Source: Alkalicoccobacillus porphyridii (lineage in GTDB: Bacteria > Bacillota > Bacilli > Bacillales > Bacillaceae_D). Taken from it: 64,000 bases of DNA. Positions 46,044 through 53,353 of this stretch are shown in pieces; the stretch's first letter is position 1; each line of letters starts with the position of its first letter. The position numbers and the translations under genes were made by a program. The DNA is taken from contig NZ_VLXZ01000004.1 of assembly GCF_007293315.1 (NCBI RefSeq), positions 248,001 through 312,000 of the forward strand. The letters are read 5' to 3'. A model generated the notes under the pieces. The model was not told the DNA's origin, did no database searches, and saw nothing but the letters and a program-made list of their open reading frames with translations.

Positions 46044-46529
46044 TTATAGGATATCTAATTTTACCAAAAGAGCTAATAGAATTTGAAGTAATAATTGAAT
46101 ATTAACCGCGATTTGAGTATCTGTAGTTGTCACATCTACTTTTTTCGAGTTTTCAACTACTGTCTTTTGATAAGTTAGTTGTTTCACTTTTGAGCTTTGA
46201 AGTAACTCTTGAGTAATTTTTTCTGCCTTTTCACTATCTGCAATAGAAATACTAATCACTAATGCAATAGCTGTTTGTAAAGATGCTTGTAATGAGAGAG
46301 CAGCCTTTGTATCTGTTGAATTAACAGTAACGTCACAAGAATCTTTAATTAAGATATATTCCTCTGACAATTGAACTGTCTTATTTACTTGATTCGCCTC
46401 TTGAACAAGGTCACCTTCTCTATCCATTGGATGACATGCTCGAGGATCTAGTGCAGACCACTTCTTTTCTTTCTTGTCTTTCTTTTCACTAACCTCTAGT
46501 TCTACTTCTGGTGTAAATTGTTCACTCAT
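46044..46529 (-). CDS. cotX: Spore coat protein, CotX family
   Basis: A 161-residue CotX-type insoluble coat/crust protein. The conserved segments are two related blocks: ILIKDSCDVTVNSTDTKAALSLQASLQTAIALVISISIAD and KVDVTTTDTQIAVNIQLLLQILLALLVKLDIL. These hydrophobic TDT-containing repeats are diagnostic. In B. subtilis it belongs to the outer coat/crust (cotVWXYZ). Upstream on the minus strand a CATATTCTA matches the sigma-K -10 pattern CATA-N3-TA; no clear -35 is seen. GAAAGGGGG precedes the ATG. Confidence 0.93.
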   Translation of the reverse strand: MSEQFTPEVELEVSEKKDKKEKKWSALDPRACHPMDREGDLVQEANQVNKTVQLSEEYILIKDSCDVTVNSTDTKAALSLQASLQTAIALVISISIADSEKAEKITQELLQSSKVKQLTYQKTVVENSKKVDVTTTDTQIAVNIQLLLQILLALLVKLDIL

Positions 46530-46618
46530 TTGTAATCCCCCTTTCGGTATGATCTAATTTAGAATATGTTTTAAAAAATGTAATGCTTGGACTCGATGAT
46601 TAATTGTTTTACTTAAAT

Positions 46619-46981
46619 TTAAAATCTTCTTCTATTCCGATTATTAAATTTATTCACAGGTCTTCTAACAATTCGTGCAACCTGTGGCTCCTCATAATAG
46701 CTGGTTGAGTCATCTTCAATGTCTTCGATAGCTTCTTCTTGCACACTTGGTCTGCTTGTCAGAGACTGTTTAAAGCGATCTTCAAATAGGCTATCTGTTG
46801 CACCACCAACAGTATCCATATCTATACTACTTAAAAATTTGTCCACTTCTGTCTGGATATCTAACACTGTGCTTTTCACTTTCAATTTGTCTCTTGAAGA
46901 AAGATCGGTTGCCATCGACACATTGTGTTTATCCAAAATTTTTCCAACCACTACTTCAATAAGATCTTGTTGATTTTTCAT
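46619..46981 (-). CDS. Probable spore coat protein upstream of cotX
   Basis: A 120-residue, mostly helical, hydrophilic protein (DLIEVVVGKILDKHNVSMATDLSSRDKLKVKSTVLDIQTEVDKFL) with a Tyr/Glu-rich then Arg/Asn-rich tail (FNNRNRRRF). Basic, Asn/Arg-rich ends are common in coat proteins. Position just upstream of cotX on the same strand, as CotV/CotW-like genes are in B. subtilis, supports a coat role. The family is not certain. GGAGGG precedes the ATG. Confidence 0.65.
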   Translation of the reverse strand: MKNQQDLIEVVVGKILDKHNVSMATDLSSRDKLKVKSTVLDIQTEVDKFLSSIDMDTVGGATDSLFEDRFKQSLTSRPSVQEEAIEDIEDDSTSYYEEPQVARIVRRPVNKFNNRNRRRF

Positions 46982-47322
46982 TGTGCTTTCCCTCCATCTC
47001 TACATGTTCTAGCCATAAATAGCTTGGCTGATGTAATTAAAAATGAACTCCTGATTTCCACAGAATTTCTTGATAGTATATGTTAAAAAAAGTTGAGTTG
47101 TTTGGGCATGATGTATCGGTGGGACGTTTGTTTAGAAGTTTGACTTAGAAGGGACACTGACCTATCGTTTGTCTAAATGAAATAGTATGGAAATGCTGAA
47201 TTCACTTCAGAAACTTAATGATATTTTGTCTGCATGTAAAAAAACTTAGAAATTTTAAAGGCGAAGATTGAATTTTATACTTGCAAGGAACCCTCACGAC
47301 ACTTATTACTTACTGTAGAAAC
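46982..47322. other. Gene-free gap
   Basis: About 340 bases between the coat pair and a small DUF4177-like gene's terminator. I see no gene, RNA or repeat. Confidence 0.4.
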
Positions 47323-47346
47323 AAAAAAGAGCCCCCTTAGGCTCTA
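47323..47346 (-). terminator. Terminator of the DUF4177-like gene
   Basis: GAGCC-TAAGGG-GGCTC-type hairpin followed by TTTTTTGT on the minus strand. Confidence 0.75.
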
Positions 47347-47408
47347 GTCATTAATTCCTCTACTCGTAAAAAGAGAACTAATCTAAAATTATTCCTCTTT
47401 TTTATGTA

Positions 47409-47585
47409 CTATTCTTTTCTCAGAACTGCCGATTGATCGCCAAATGTGAAACCGAATAACATATATGGATGTAGTAAATGATCTAACACCCAACCATTCG
47501 ATGCTTCTTCACTGAGAATGTCAGCTAATTTTTGACGGCTTTTATCAGTCGTAACATAAGGTAATTTTATTATTTTATATTCCAT
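47409..47585 (-). CDS. DUF4177-like small protein, 58 residues
   Basis: A very short protein starting MEYKIIKLPYVTTDKSRQKLADILSEEASNGWVLDHLLHPY. The pattern (YKIIKLP, then an 'LxxEASNGW' turn, then a beta strand) is that of the DUF4177 family of unknown function. The ATG at 47585 has GGAGGGG 6 bases upstream; the upstream in-frame extension has no support. It has its own terminator. Confidence 0.65.
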   Translation of the reverse strand: MEYKIIKLPYVTTDKSRQKLADILSEEASNGWVLDHLLHPYMLFGFTFGDQSAVLRKE

Positions 47586-47685
47586 ATTGATCCCCTCCAC
47601 CCATATTATAACAGAAGGTCTTACGCTTAGTAATACGAAAAAAAATTCCAATTCTGCGTTCGGACGCTCCTTCAAACTATCAATA

Positions 47686-47860
47686 ATGAGAACCAACTTA
47701 TACTATTTAGCAGCTACCTTATTTCTTGTGCTTGGAGCCATTATGTTTCTATCCAACTCCAGTTAGATTCTTCAATATCTTCGCGGGACTTAGCTTTATG
47801 GGCGCTGCCGTTGTTCAGAAGAAAAGGGACAAGGTGAAAACAAGTAGTAGTCAAATTAAA
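47686..47860 (+). pseudogene. Frameshifted remnant of a small membrane protein gene
   Basis: Two adjacent frames read as one small protein: MRTNLYYLAATLFLVLGAIM in the first (ending TAG at 47764-47766), continued in the +1 frame by PVRFFNIFAGLSFMGAAVVQ and a basic tail. One indel around 47,745-47,760 would rejoin them. No good binding site is present. The remaining gap to 48,262 shows nothing recognisable. Confidence 0.4.
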
Positions 47861-48262
47861 AAACTAAACCTTCCCGCTCATACTTCTGCGCCTTCCTCAT
47901 TCTTCTTGAAATGCACTACAATCCTCTGCTGCCTGTGAACAAATTAAGACTTTTCAGCAATTACCTATAGCTGACCCTCAGTAAAAATGAGCAACTGCGC
48001 CTTTATCCACTTGCTCCATATCATTCTCCTGAGATTAACTGCCACCTCCGTAAGCTATTCCGTTTGCAGGCGGTGAGCTTCTTTATCTGAGAGACTTGTT
48101 GGATTAAGGTATAACAATCATATAAATTTATTGTGAATTCTTTATATTAAGCAATGGACTCCATTTTCCATTAACACCTTTATCAATCCTTTCCTATCCT
48201 GTCACCCCCACCCCCTCTCTCACATAGGCTAATGTACTAAGTTCAAAGAGGAGAGGGTCACC

Positions 48263-48646
48263 ATGGTCGAGCTTACACTGGCACACTGGATGTATCTCGC
48301 TGGTACGGTATTGATTATCGTCACGATGCTCGTTCGGCAAAATGTATTGGTTCCGTCATTACTCATGACGTTTTTAGTGGGTTGGATTTATCTGGGGTCG
48401 TTTGCGGAGGGACTGCAAACGCTGTTTACCGCTAGTTTGGTTGCGGCGGCGGAGCTTTTTAATATTTTCCTTATCATTACGGTGATGACTGCGCTTTTAC
48501 ATGCATTAAAGGTTCTTCAAGCGGATGAGCGGATGGTTAGGCCGTTTGGGTACATTATGAAAACGGGACATTCGTCGTTTTGGGTGCTGGCTTTTATTAC
48601 GTATGGGATTTCTTTATTCTTTTGGCCGACGCCTGCTGTAGCTTAG
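48263..48646 (+). pseudogene. N-terminal fragment of a multi-spanning membrane protein, interrupted by the prophage
   Basis: A 127-codon hydrophobic frame with about four helices (starting MVELTLAHWMYLAGTVLIIV) preceded by GAGGAGAGGG. It stops abruptly at FFWPTPAVA, exactly where phage-type genes begin. The family resembles long (400+ residue) bacterial permeases, so most of the protein is missing. The simplest reading is that prophage integration split the gene; the rest should lie at the other, unseen phage end. If the prophage excises, the gene could be restored. Confidence 0.65.
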
Positions 48647-48650
48647 GTAA
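48625..48650. other. Predicted prophage attachment site (left junction)
   Basis: Host coding sequence ends at GACGCCTGCTGTAGCTTAG and is followed at once by a terminator for minus-strand phage genes. The exact core needs the other junction, which is outside the window. Confidence 0.45.
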
Positions 48651-48659
48651 TGGTAGCAA

Positions 48660-48682
48660 CAAAAAAGAGCCCCATTGGCTCT
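48660..48682 (-). terminator. Terminator of the prophage control block
   Basis: AGAGCC-AATGG-GGCTCT hairpin followed by a T run on the minus strand, directly after the WYL-like gene. Confidence 0.8.
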
Positions 48683-48900
48683 TATGCTCTTTTTCTTATT
48701 ATATCAGAGGCGGACAAGATGTTCTCTTTTTTAAATATCCGCCTCTGCTTTTTTAAATGGCAGTAACAATCAATATTAATATCATCCATGGAGCGGATCG
48801 TAACAAACCTCTGAGTAATTCTCTGATTCCTGTCCATGTAAATGATTTGAATCTTTTGTTTGGTCTCAGCTGCGCGCTTTAATATCCCATCCATATTCAA
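48682..48900 (-). CDS. WYL-like small protein (prophage)
   Basis: A 72-residue protein whose pattern (KQKIQIIYMDRNQRITQRFVTIRSMDDINIDCYCHLKKQRRIFKKENILSA) is that of a single Sm-like WYL fold, as found in C-terminal effector domains of bacterial regulators and as stand-alone phage proteins. There is no DNA-binding domain of its own. It overlaps the stop of the upstream LexA-like gene by 4 bases (ATGA), so the two are made together and may act together. Confidence 0.65.
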   Translation of the reverse strand: MNMDGILKRAAETKQKIQIIYMDRNQRITQRFVTIRSMDDINIDCYCHLKKQRRIFKKENILSASDIIRKRA

Positions 48901-49112
48901 GCACCTTTTAATACTTTCATTGTACGGGGTTTAGCCTCTTCCCAATCAATATAGCCTTTATCTTTCAGTCTAACAAAGTGTCCATGAACAGTGGAGCTTG
49001 ATTTGATACCTAGAATGACGCACAATTCTCTGCTTGTTGGAGGTAAATTATTTTCATTAATAAAAGATTTTATGGCCATGAGTACTTTCTCTTGCTTAGT
49101 TGTGAGACTCAT
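48897..49112 (-). CDS. LexA DNA-binding domain protein without peptidase domain
   Basis: A 71-residue protein equal to the N-terminal winged helix of LexA: LTTKQEKVLMAIKSFINENNLPPTSRELCVILGIKSSSTVHGHFVRLKDKGYIDWEEAKPRTMKVL. The recognition-helix segment SSSTVHGH is as in host LexA. The whole S24 autoproteolysis and dimerisation domain is absent, so it cannot be cleaved in the usual SOS response. It likely binds LexA/DinR boxes, and one lies just upstream (49,141-49,154). TTATA-type AT-rich leader; binding site AAAAGGGTG. Confidence 0.88.
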   Translation of the reverse strand: MSLTTKQEKVLMAIKSFINENNLPPTSRELCVILGIKSSSTVHGHFVRLKDKGYIDWEEAKPRTMKVLKGA

Positions 49113-49140
49113 ATAATCACCCTTTTCTTTATAATTTTAG

Positions 49141-49154
49141 CAAACGTACGTTCT
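49141..49154 (-). promoter_or_regulatory. LexA/DinR-like box upstream of the LexA-like gene
   Basis: CAAACGTACGTTCT: one base (the first half-site) away from GAAC-N4-GTTC. It lies 28 bases before the LexA-like start codon. Confidence 0.55.
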
Positions 49155-49176
49155 ATCTATAAACAAAAAAAATTTG

Positions 49177-49515
49177 CTATTTCTTTTTTAACTTTTTATC
49201 TACAGCTGCTGCAGCTTCTTTTATTATTTGATCAACATCAGTTTGGATAATTGACTTCATCATCTGATGTTCTGATCTCCAACCGTTTTTATAAACTGTA
49301 TAACCATAGAATATAGACGCATTTGCTTCAGCTTTAACAATGGTTATATTTTTGTAATGAAGCTCCTTTTTCAGGTCATGAATATCAGCACCAATCATAT
49401 TGGAAATTTGTATCATCCGATCAGAGCCATTCACTCTTATTTTACGACTCATGACGTTTCTAGCTGTTGCATACTTTATGTATTTGATTACGAGCTCATC
49501 ATCAGTAAGAGCCAT
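49177..49515 (-). CDS. Hypothetical prophage protein, 112 residues
   Basis: A soluble alpha/beta protein (MALTDDELVIKYIKYATARNVMSRKIRVNGSDRMIQISN ...) with a Lys-rich helical tail; no family recognised. The ATG at 49515 is preceded by GAGGTG; a longer frame has no binding site. A LexA/DinR box lies 27 bases upstream, so the gene should be SOS-controlled together with the LexA-like and WYL-like genes downstream. Confidence 0.55.
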   Translation of the reverse strand: MALTDDELVIKYIKYATARNVMSRKIRVNGSDRMIQISNMIGADIHDLKKELHYKNITIVKAEANASIFYGYTVYKNGWRSEHQMMKSIIQTDVDQIIKEAAAAVDKKLKKK

Positions 49516-49541
49516 TATAATCACCTCAACCATATTATATG

Positions 49542-49555
49542 CGAACGTTAGTTCT
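49542..49555 (-). promoter_or_regulatory. LexA/DinR (Cheo) box
   Basis: CGAACGTTAGTTCT matches GAAC-N4-GTTC exactly. It precedes the 112-residue prophage protein gene. Confidence 0.75.
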
Positions 49556-49653
49556 TTATTCAACAAGAATATATCTCCAAATCTTATGTCTTTTCTTGTC
49601 GAACCGCTATTACTTTAGTTATGAGTCTGCTGAGGATTGCGTGCAAAGAACAT

Positions 49654-49683
49654 AAAAAGAGCCCCTCCATACGGAAAGACTCT
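49654..49683 (-). terminator. Terminator after the prophage DNA ligase
   Basis: AGAGTCTTTCC / GGAGGGGCTCT hairpin followed by TTTTT on the minus strand. Confidence 0.7.
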
Positions 49684-49735
49684 CGCCACCTATATCAAAG
49701 GAGTATCCTCGATAAAACAAATTTAGCAAATGGTA

Positions 49736-49835
49736 TATAATTGGTCAAGCCCTCTATAGAGAGGGCTACCAGGAGGCGACCTGATAGAAATGACCGCAGA
49801 GTGAAACCACGCAATTTCACTCTAATTTAATTTAT
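49736..49835 (+). ncRNA. Candidate small structured RNA antisense to the ligase 3' region
   Basis: Within a 365-base gap: TATAAT at 49736-49741, then AGCCCTCT-ATAG-AGAGGGCT (49748-49767), a CAGG/CCTG mini-stem carrying AGGAGG, and AGAGTGAAA-N8-TTTCACTCT (49798-49823) followed by AATTTAATTT. No clear -35. No peptide beyond four codons follows the AGGAGG. Confidence 0.3.
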
Positions 49836-49880
49836 CAGATTATTCAATAAAAGTAAATATAGTTATATATTAAGAATACT

Positions 49881-50690
49881 TTAGATAAATGACACAAACA
49901 CAGGTATTCTCAAATACCCATTTTTCGTATAGTTCCTGAACTTCACTTGGCACCTTATTGGCTCATGCCTAACAAATTCCCCTTGATCCTCTAAATCCTT
50001 CACCCTACTGTAATACTCTTTCCTAGGCCCCATATGCTCCATGATCCCTAACGGCTTACCCTCCGCATCAGTCAACAGCAAGCCGAATTCACTCTTGCGA
50101 TAGCCAGTAATAAATACATCAGCGTATTGATAATTAATCACCTTTAGCCACTCTTTGCTCCTGGTGTTAATCTTATAAGATGAATGCGGATTTTTAACGA
50201 CAATCCCCTCTAATCCCATTTGTGCGACTAATTCATAATAAGCTGAGGCATTACCATGGATGTAATTATGTGCAGCGATAGAGGATTGATCGTGAGGGAT
50301 AACGGTAGGTATAAGTTCTTTGCGAAGTACGAGGGGTTTGTGCGTCACCTTCTCCCTTCTGTGATAGAGGATATCAAAAGCAACGAATTGGAGGTTTGCT
50401 TCATATTTATTTGAGCGTGATCGTTGCTGGAGGAGTTCAAAATCAGGCTTACCATCTTCTCCAAGAGCAACCAATTCACCATCTAATATCGTTCCCTCTT
50501 CTATCTCTATTGAGGCTATCTCAGGGTACTTGGTGGTGACTTCGTTTCTGTGGCGTGTATATAGTCTGGTCTTGCCGTTGAAGCGACTTACAATCATTCT
50601 ATGCCCATCTAGCTTAAGCTCTGTTATATAGTCCTCTGAGTCATCAGGAGGCTCAGGGATCGATTGTAGTAACATCGGTGATACAAACAT
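49881..50690 (-). CDS. ATP-dependent DNA ligase (phage, YoqV/LigB-like minimal type)
   Basis: A 269-residue minimal ligase: nucleotidyltransferase domain with motif I KLDGHR (adenylated Lys26 in the numbering from the ATG at 50690), RLYTRHRNEVT (motif Ia/III region), GTILDGELVAL (motif III), and MGLEGIVVKNPHSSYK (motif IV), then a C-terminal OB fold (FITGYRKSEFG...). There is no extra DNA-binding domain, as in SPbeta YoqV. It seals nicks with ATP. The ATG is placed by AAGGGGTGGAG. It has its own unit between terminators. Confidence 0.9.
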   Translation of the reverse strand: MFVSPMLLQSIPEPPDDSEDYITELKLDGHRMIVSRFNGKTRLYTRHRNEVTTKYPEIASIEIEEGTILDGELVALGEDGKPDFELLQQRSRSNKYEANLQFVAFDILYHRREKVTHKPLVLRKELIPTVIPHDQSSIAAHNYIHGNASAYYELVAQMGLEGIVVKNPHSSYKINTRSKEWLKVINYQYADVFITGYRKSEFGLLLTDAEGKPLGIMEHMGPRKEYYSRVKDLEDQGEFVRHEPIRCQVKFRNYTKNGYLRIPVFVSFI

Positions 50691-50756
50691 TCTCTCCACC
50701 CCTTACTTATATTGTAAGGCTGATATAGAGGAGTTTCTATGTATAAATAATGGTAA

Positions 50757-50788
50757 GAAAAAGAGCCCAACCAATGGTTGAACTCTCT
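50757..50788 (-). terminator. Terminator of the lysis genes
   Basis: GAGTTCAACC-ATT-GGTTGGGCTC hairpin followed by TTTTTC on the minus strand, after the endolysin. Confidence 0.75.
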
Positions 50789-50863
50789 CCGTGGATGTTT
50801 TAAATTTTAAAATCTACAAACGACGCTCTCCGGCAAAAAGTAAGCGTATGATTAATATACCAT

Positions 50864-51862
50864 CTAATTCACTAACTTATCAAGCGCACGTCTTGTATTA
50901 GGACCGTAAACTCCATCAACTTCACGTGGTAAATACACAGATTGGAAACGCCTTACGGCATCATGTGTCTTAGGACCGTAATCACCATCGACATTATCCA
51001 CGCGGAAGTTAGCAGCGTTTAAGGCTGTCTGTAATTGTCTCACAGCATTTCCTTTGCTTCCTCGTCTAAGGACACCACTTGGAAGTGTGTACTTTGTCTT
51101 AGGTGCTGGCTTAGCTGAAGTTTGTTTCTTAGGCTCAGGCTTACGACCAGTATCAATTGCCTCCCATGTAAGAGCACCAACAATACCATCAGCATCAAGA
51201 TTTAGAGAAGACTGATAAGCTCGTACCGCTTTTTCGGTGTTAGGACCATACCACCCATCTACCTTGGCTCCTACTGCACGTTGAACCGTTTTGACATCCT
51301 CGCCACTCATCATGTTGTTAGTGTTTAAGCGTAAAGTTCTTGGCTTAGCTGGAGCAGGTGCAGTGACTGTTTCAGGCTTAACCTCAGCTTTAGGTGGTGT
51401 ATACGTATTGCCTTCCAATAGTGCCTTTCTAACCTGATCCATATTGATACCAGGGCACGCTGTGGAAGCCCCTTGAAATTCACGGTGTCCTAAAACACTC
51501 ACTAATGGAATGTTTAAACGCTTCTTCCAATGAGCAGCACGTTCGTTCCAAGTCTTTTCTTGCTCTTCAGTAAAAGATGCATTTCCAACTAAGCAAATGT
51601 GATAGGTTCCGGTGTTATGATTAGCCACTCCATTTGTAATGACGTCAGGATCGTAACAGAGCTCAATGGAGCCATCTCGTAAGATAATTTCATGATAGCC
51701 CCCTGTTTTCCATCCGAGTACACCTGACCACCGCTTATCAAATGCTGAGTAATTTCCATCCTCAGTTCCAGAATGGTGACGCGCAAGCCTATTTACTCTG
51801 GATAATGCGCGTTTACTCTTACCACCCTTAGTGCGATGGCGAATATCATGTATTTTAGTCAT
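50864..51862 (-). CDS. Phage endolysin: N-acetylmuramoyl-L-alanine amidase with two peptidoglycan-binding domains
   Basis: A 332-residue lysin. An amidase_2/PGRP-like domain covers about residues 10-150 (zinc ligands expected in ARHHSGTE, YHICLVGN and HREFQGASTACPG). Two PG_binding_1 domains follow at about 185-240 and 260-330 (GEDVKTVQRAVGAKVDGWYGPNTEKAV; GNAVRQLQTALNAANF ... DGDYGPKTHDAVRRFQ). The ATG at 51862 is 9 bases from AAGGAGG; the ATG three codons earlier abuts it. It overlaps the holin stop. Confidence 0.93.
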   Translation of the reverse strand: MTKIHDIRHRTKGGKSKRALSRVNRLARHHSGTEDGNYSAFDKRWSGVLGWKTGGYHEIILRDGSIELCYDPDVITNGVANHNTGTYHICLVGNASFTEEQEKTWNERAAHWKKRLNIPLVSVLGHREFQGASTACPGINMDQVRKALLEGNTYTPPKAEVKPETVTAPAPAKPRTLRLNTNNMMSGEDVKTVQRAVGAKVDGWYGPNTEKAVRAYQSSLNLDADGIVGALTWEAIDTGRKPEPKKQTSAKPAPKTKYTLPSGVLRRGSKGNAVRQLQTALNAANFRVDNVDGDYGPKTHDAVRRFQSVYLPREVDGVYGPNTRRALDKLVN

Positions 51863-51863
51863 A

Positions 51864-52130
51864 TTATACATCCTCCTTCGTTTCGCCTTTACGGCTGTTT
51901 CCTAACTCAAATAAACCAACTGACGCTAATCCTGCAATTCCCCCAGCCCACAATCTTGAGGCAGCGTCTATATCACTAAATGGATAAGACAAAAAACCAA
52001 GCGCAATACCCAAGACCATAGCGATTAGAGGTAGAAAGTTCTTTGAAAGCGTAAAGCCAACCTTTACAGCTTGCACAACTCCTGTGACCATTGGTGCAAT
52101 TAACGTGGATAACAATAAGATTTCATTCAT
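51864..52130 (-). CDS. Phage holin
   Basis: An 88-residue protein with two membrane helices (about 5-25 and 35-55), a third weak one (65-80), and a short charged C terminus (NSRKGETKEDV), directly before the endolysin and overlapping its start. The size, charge and place are those of a class II holin, which permeabilises the membrane to release the lysin. The ATG is the second of two, 9 bases from AGGAG. Confidence 0.8.
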   Translation of the reverse strand: MNEILLLSTLIAPMVTGVVQAVKVGFTLSKNFLPLIAMVLGIALGFLSYPFSDIDAASRLWAGGIAGLASVGLFELGNSRKGETKEDV

Positions 52131-52179
52131 GTTGTTCATCTCCTATTTAGTTTTTTGACATTAAAAATAGCCCGACTAG

Positions 52180-52497
52180 TTAGCCGCGCCCATACTGGCG
52201 ATTCTCCATTTTCTCAACACGTTCTTCGAGTGAACCAAGGTTGTTCCGGATCTGTTTAAGCGTCTTTCCAATCTCATTTTGTGCATCATTAGACTCTTTT
52301 AAATGTTGTAATAACGCTGCCTCTCTCTCTTGTGATTGCGACCAGTGTTGCTGATAGAGAGCAATAAGATCATTTTCTCTTTTTACATTCTCTTTTCGTT
52401 GCTCTCTAATAACTCCTGCAGCAAGAAGTATACAAAGTATTGACCATACGACTTGGCTCATTGCAATCTCTGTTAGTACGTCCACAATGGTACCCAT
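52180..52497 (-). CDS. BhlA/UviB-family holin-like protein
   Basis: A 105-residue protein with a single N-terminal membrane helix (residues 12-30, SQVVWSILCILLAAGVI) followed by a long charged coiled-coil region (REQRKENVKRENDLIALYQQ ... LEERVEKMENRQYG). This is the BhlA/UviB family found in lysis cassettes of Bacillus and Clostridium phages and bacteriocins. It lies just upstream of the holin and endolysin. AAAGGGAGG precedes the ATG. Confidence 0.85.
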   Translation of the reverse strand: MGTIVDVLTEIAMSQVVWSILCILLAAGVIREQRKENVKRENDLIALYQQHWSQSQEREAALLQHLKESNDAQNEIGKTLKQIRNNLGSLEERVEKMENRQYGRG

Positions 52498-52553
52498 CCT
52501 CCCTTTTTATATAGTGAAAGTGGAATGAGGTAATCACCCCTTTCAAAGACATA

Positions 52554-52584
52554 ATAAAAAGCCCTCCGGTTGGAGAGCTTTCTT
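52554..52584 (-). terminator. Terminator-like hairpin upstream of the lysis cassette
   Basis: AAGCTCTCC-AACC-GGAGGGCTT hairpin with TTTTTATT on the minus strand. It also faces the plus-strand cargo gene's promoter region. Confidence 0.6.
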
Positions 52585-52648
52585 TAATAGTTTTTCTTGA
52601 CTTTATTCAACCATAAGGTTTCCATATATATGAAAGGTGGTTTTCTTT

Positions 52649-53320
52649 ATGTCATGGTTAAAGCCTACAGTATCAGTATTACTAATAATGGTGCCTTCAT
52701 TAGCATTTGGTTGGCAGGGGAACAATACAGCAATGGGACTTTCCATCATTGCCAGTTCCTTAACAGTATGTTTTCTTCACCTAGATAAACTAAAGAGTTT
52801 TAAAGGCGGAGGTGTTTCAGTAGAGTTACAAGAAGCCATAAACGAAGCTTATGCGACTATAGAATCCGTAAAAAAACTAGCCAAGCCTCTACTATCACAT
52901 ACGGTCACCAACTTATCTATAGGTGATGTTTTAGTATCAACTGATGCGAAAATAAAAAAAGATTATTTAGATCAAGTCATTAGTGTAGCATCTGAACTAG
53001 AATTGAATGATTTAGACTTCCAGAATTTAATTAAGGGATTTTTTAAAGTTGAAGCATTTAAAAAGCTCCATGATTTCCACAACTGGTTAAGAGCTGAATT
53101 ACCTGAATACTCAACAGAATATGATAAAGATTTACTAATCACAGAAATTGGTGTTTTCACTGACCTAACTAAGTTAAGCAACCCCCAGGAAATTACGCTC
53201 CCTTCAGAAGAAGATATAATCACAATAATAAATCGTTATGGTCAAGAAGGAAAATTGCCACCATCAACTACTGAAGCATTAAATGCTTACATTTCTTTTT
53301 ACAATCATCACATCAGGTAA
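52649..53320 (+). CDS. Plus-strand prophage cargo gene: membrane protein of unknown function
   Basis: A 223-residue protein and the only plus-strand gene in the prophage part. Two N-terminal helices (about residues 3-21 and 26-45, LKPTVSVLLIMVPSLAFGW...AMGLSIIASSLTVCFL) anchor a helical cytoplasmic domain of about 170 residues. I do not recognise the family. The ATG at 52649 is 9 bases from AAAGGTGG. Its divergent orientation, own flanking terminators and position between lysis and tail genes are those of a moron, expressed in the lysogen. Host defence or superinfection exclusion is possible. Confidence 0.65.
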   Translation: MSWLKPTVSVLLIMVPSLAFGWQGNNTAMGLSIIASSLTVCFLHLDKLKSFKGGGVSVELQEAINEAYATIESVKKLAKPLLSHTVTNLSIGDVLVSTDAKIKKDYLDQVISVASELELNDLDFQNLIKGFFKVEAFKKLHDFHNWLRAELPEYSTEYDKDLLITEIGVFTDLTKLSNPQEITLPSEEDIITIINRYGQEGKLPPSTTEALNAYISFYNHHIR

Positions 53321-53324
53321 TTAG

Positions 53325-53353
53325 AAAAAAGCTCTCCTAGATTAGGAGAGCTT
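53325..53353. terminator. Terminator between the plus-strand cargo gene and the lipoprotein gene
   Basis: AGCTCTCCT-AGATT-AGGAGAGCT perfect hairpin; the T run is on the minus strand. Confidence 0.85.

Noticed and set aside
47726-47938. 70-residue plus-strand gene as an intact gene
   Set aside because: Its first part is out of frame with the better membrane-segment reading just upstream; it reads as the second half of a frameshifted gene.
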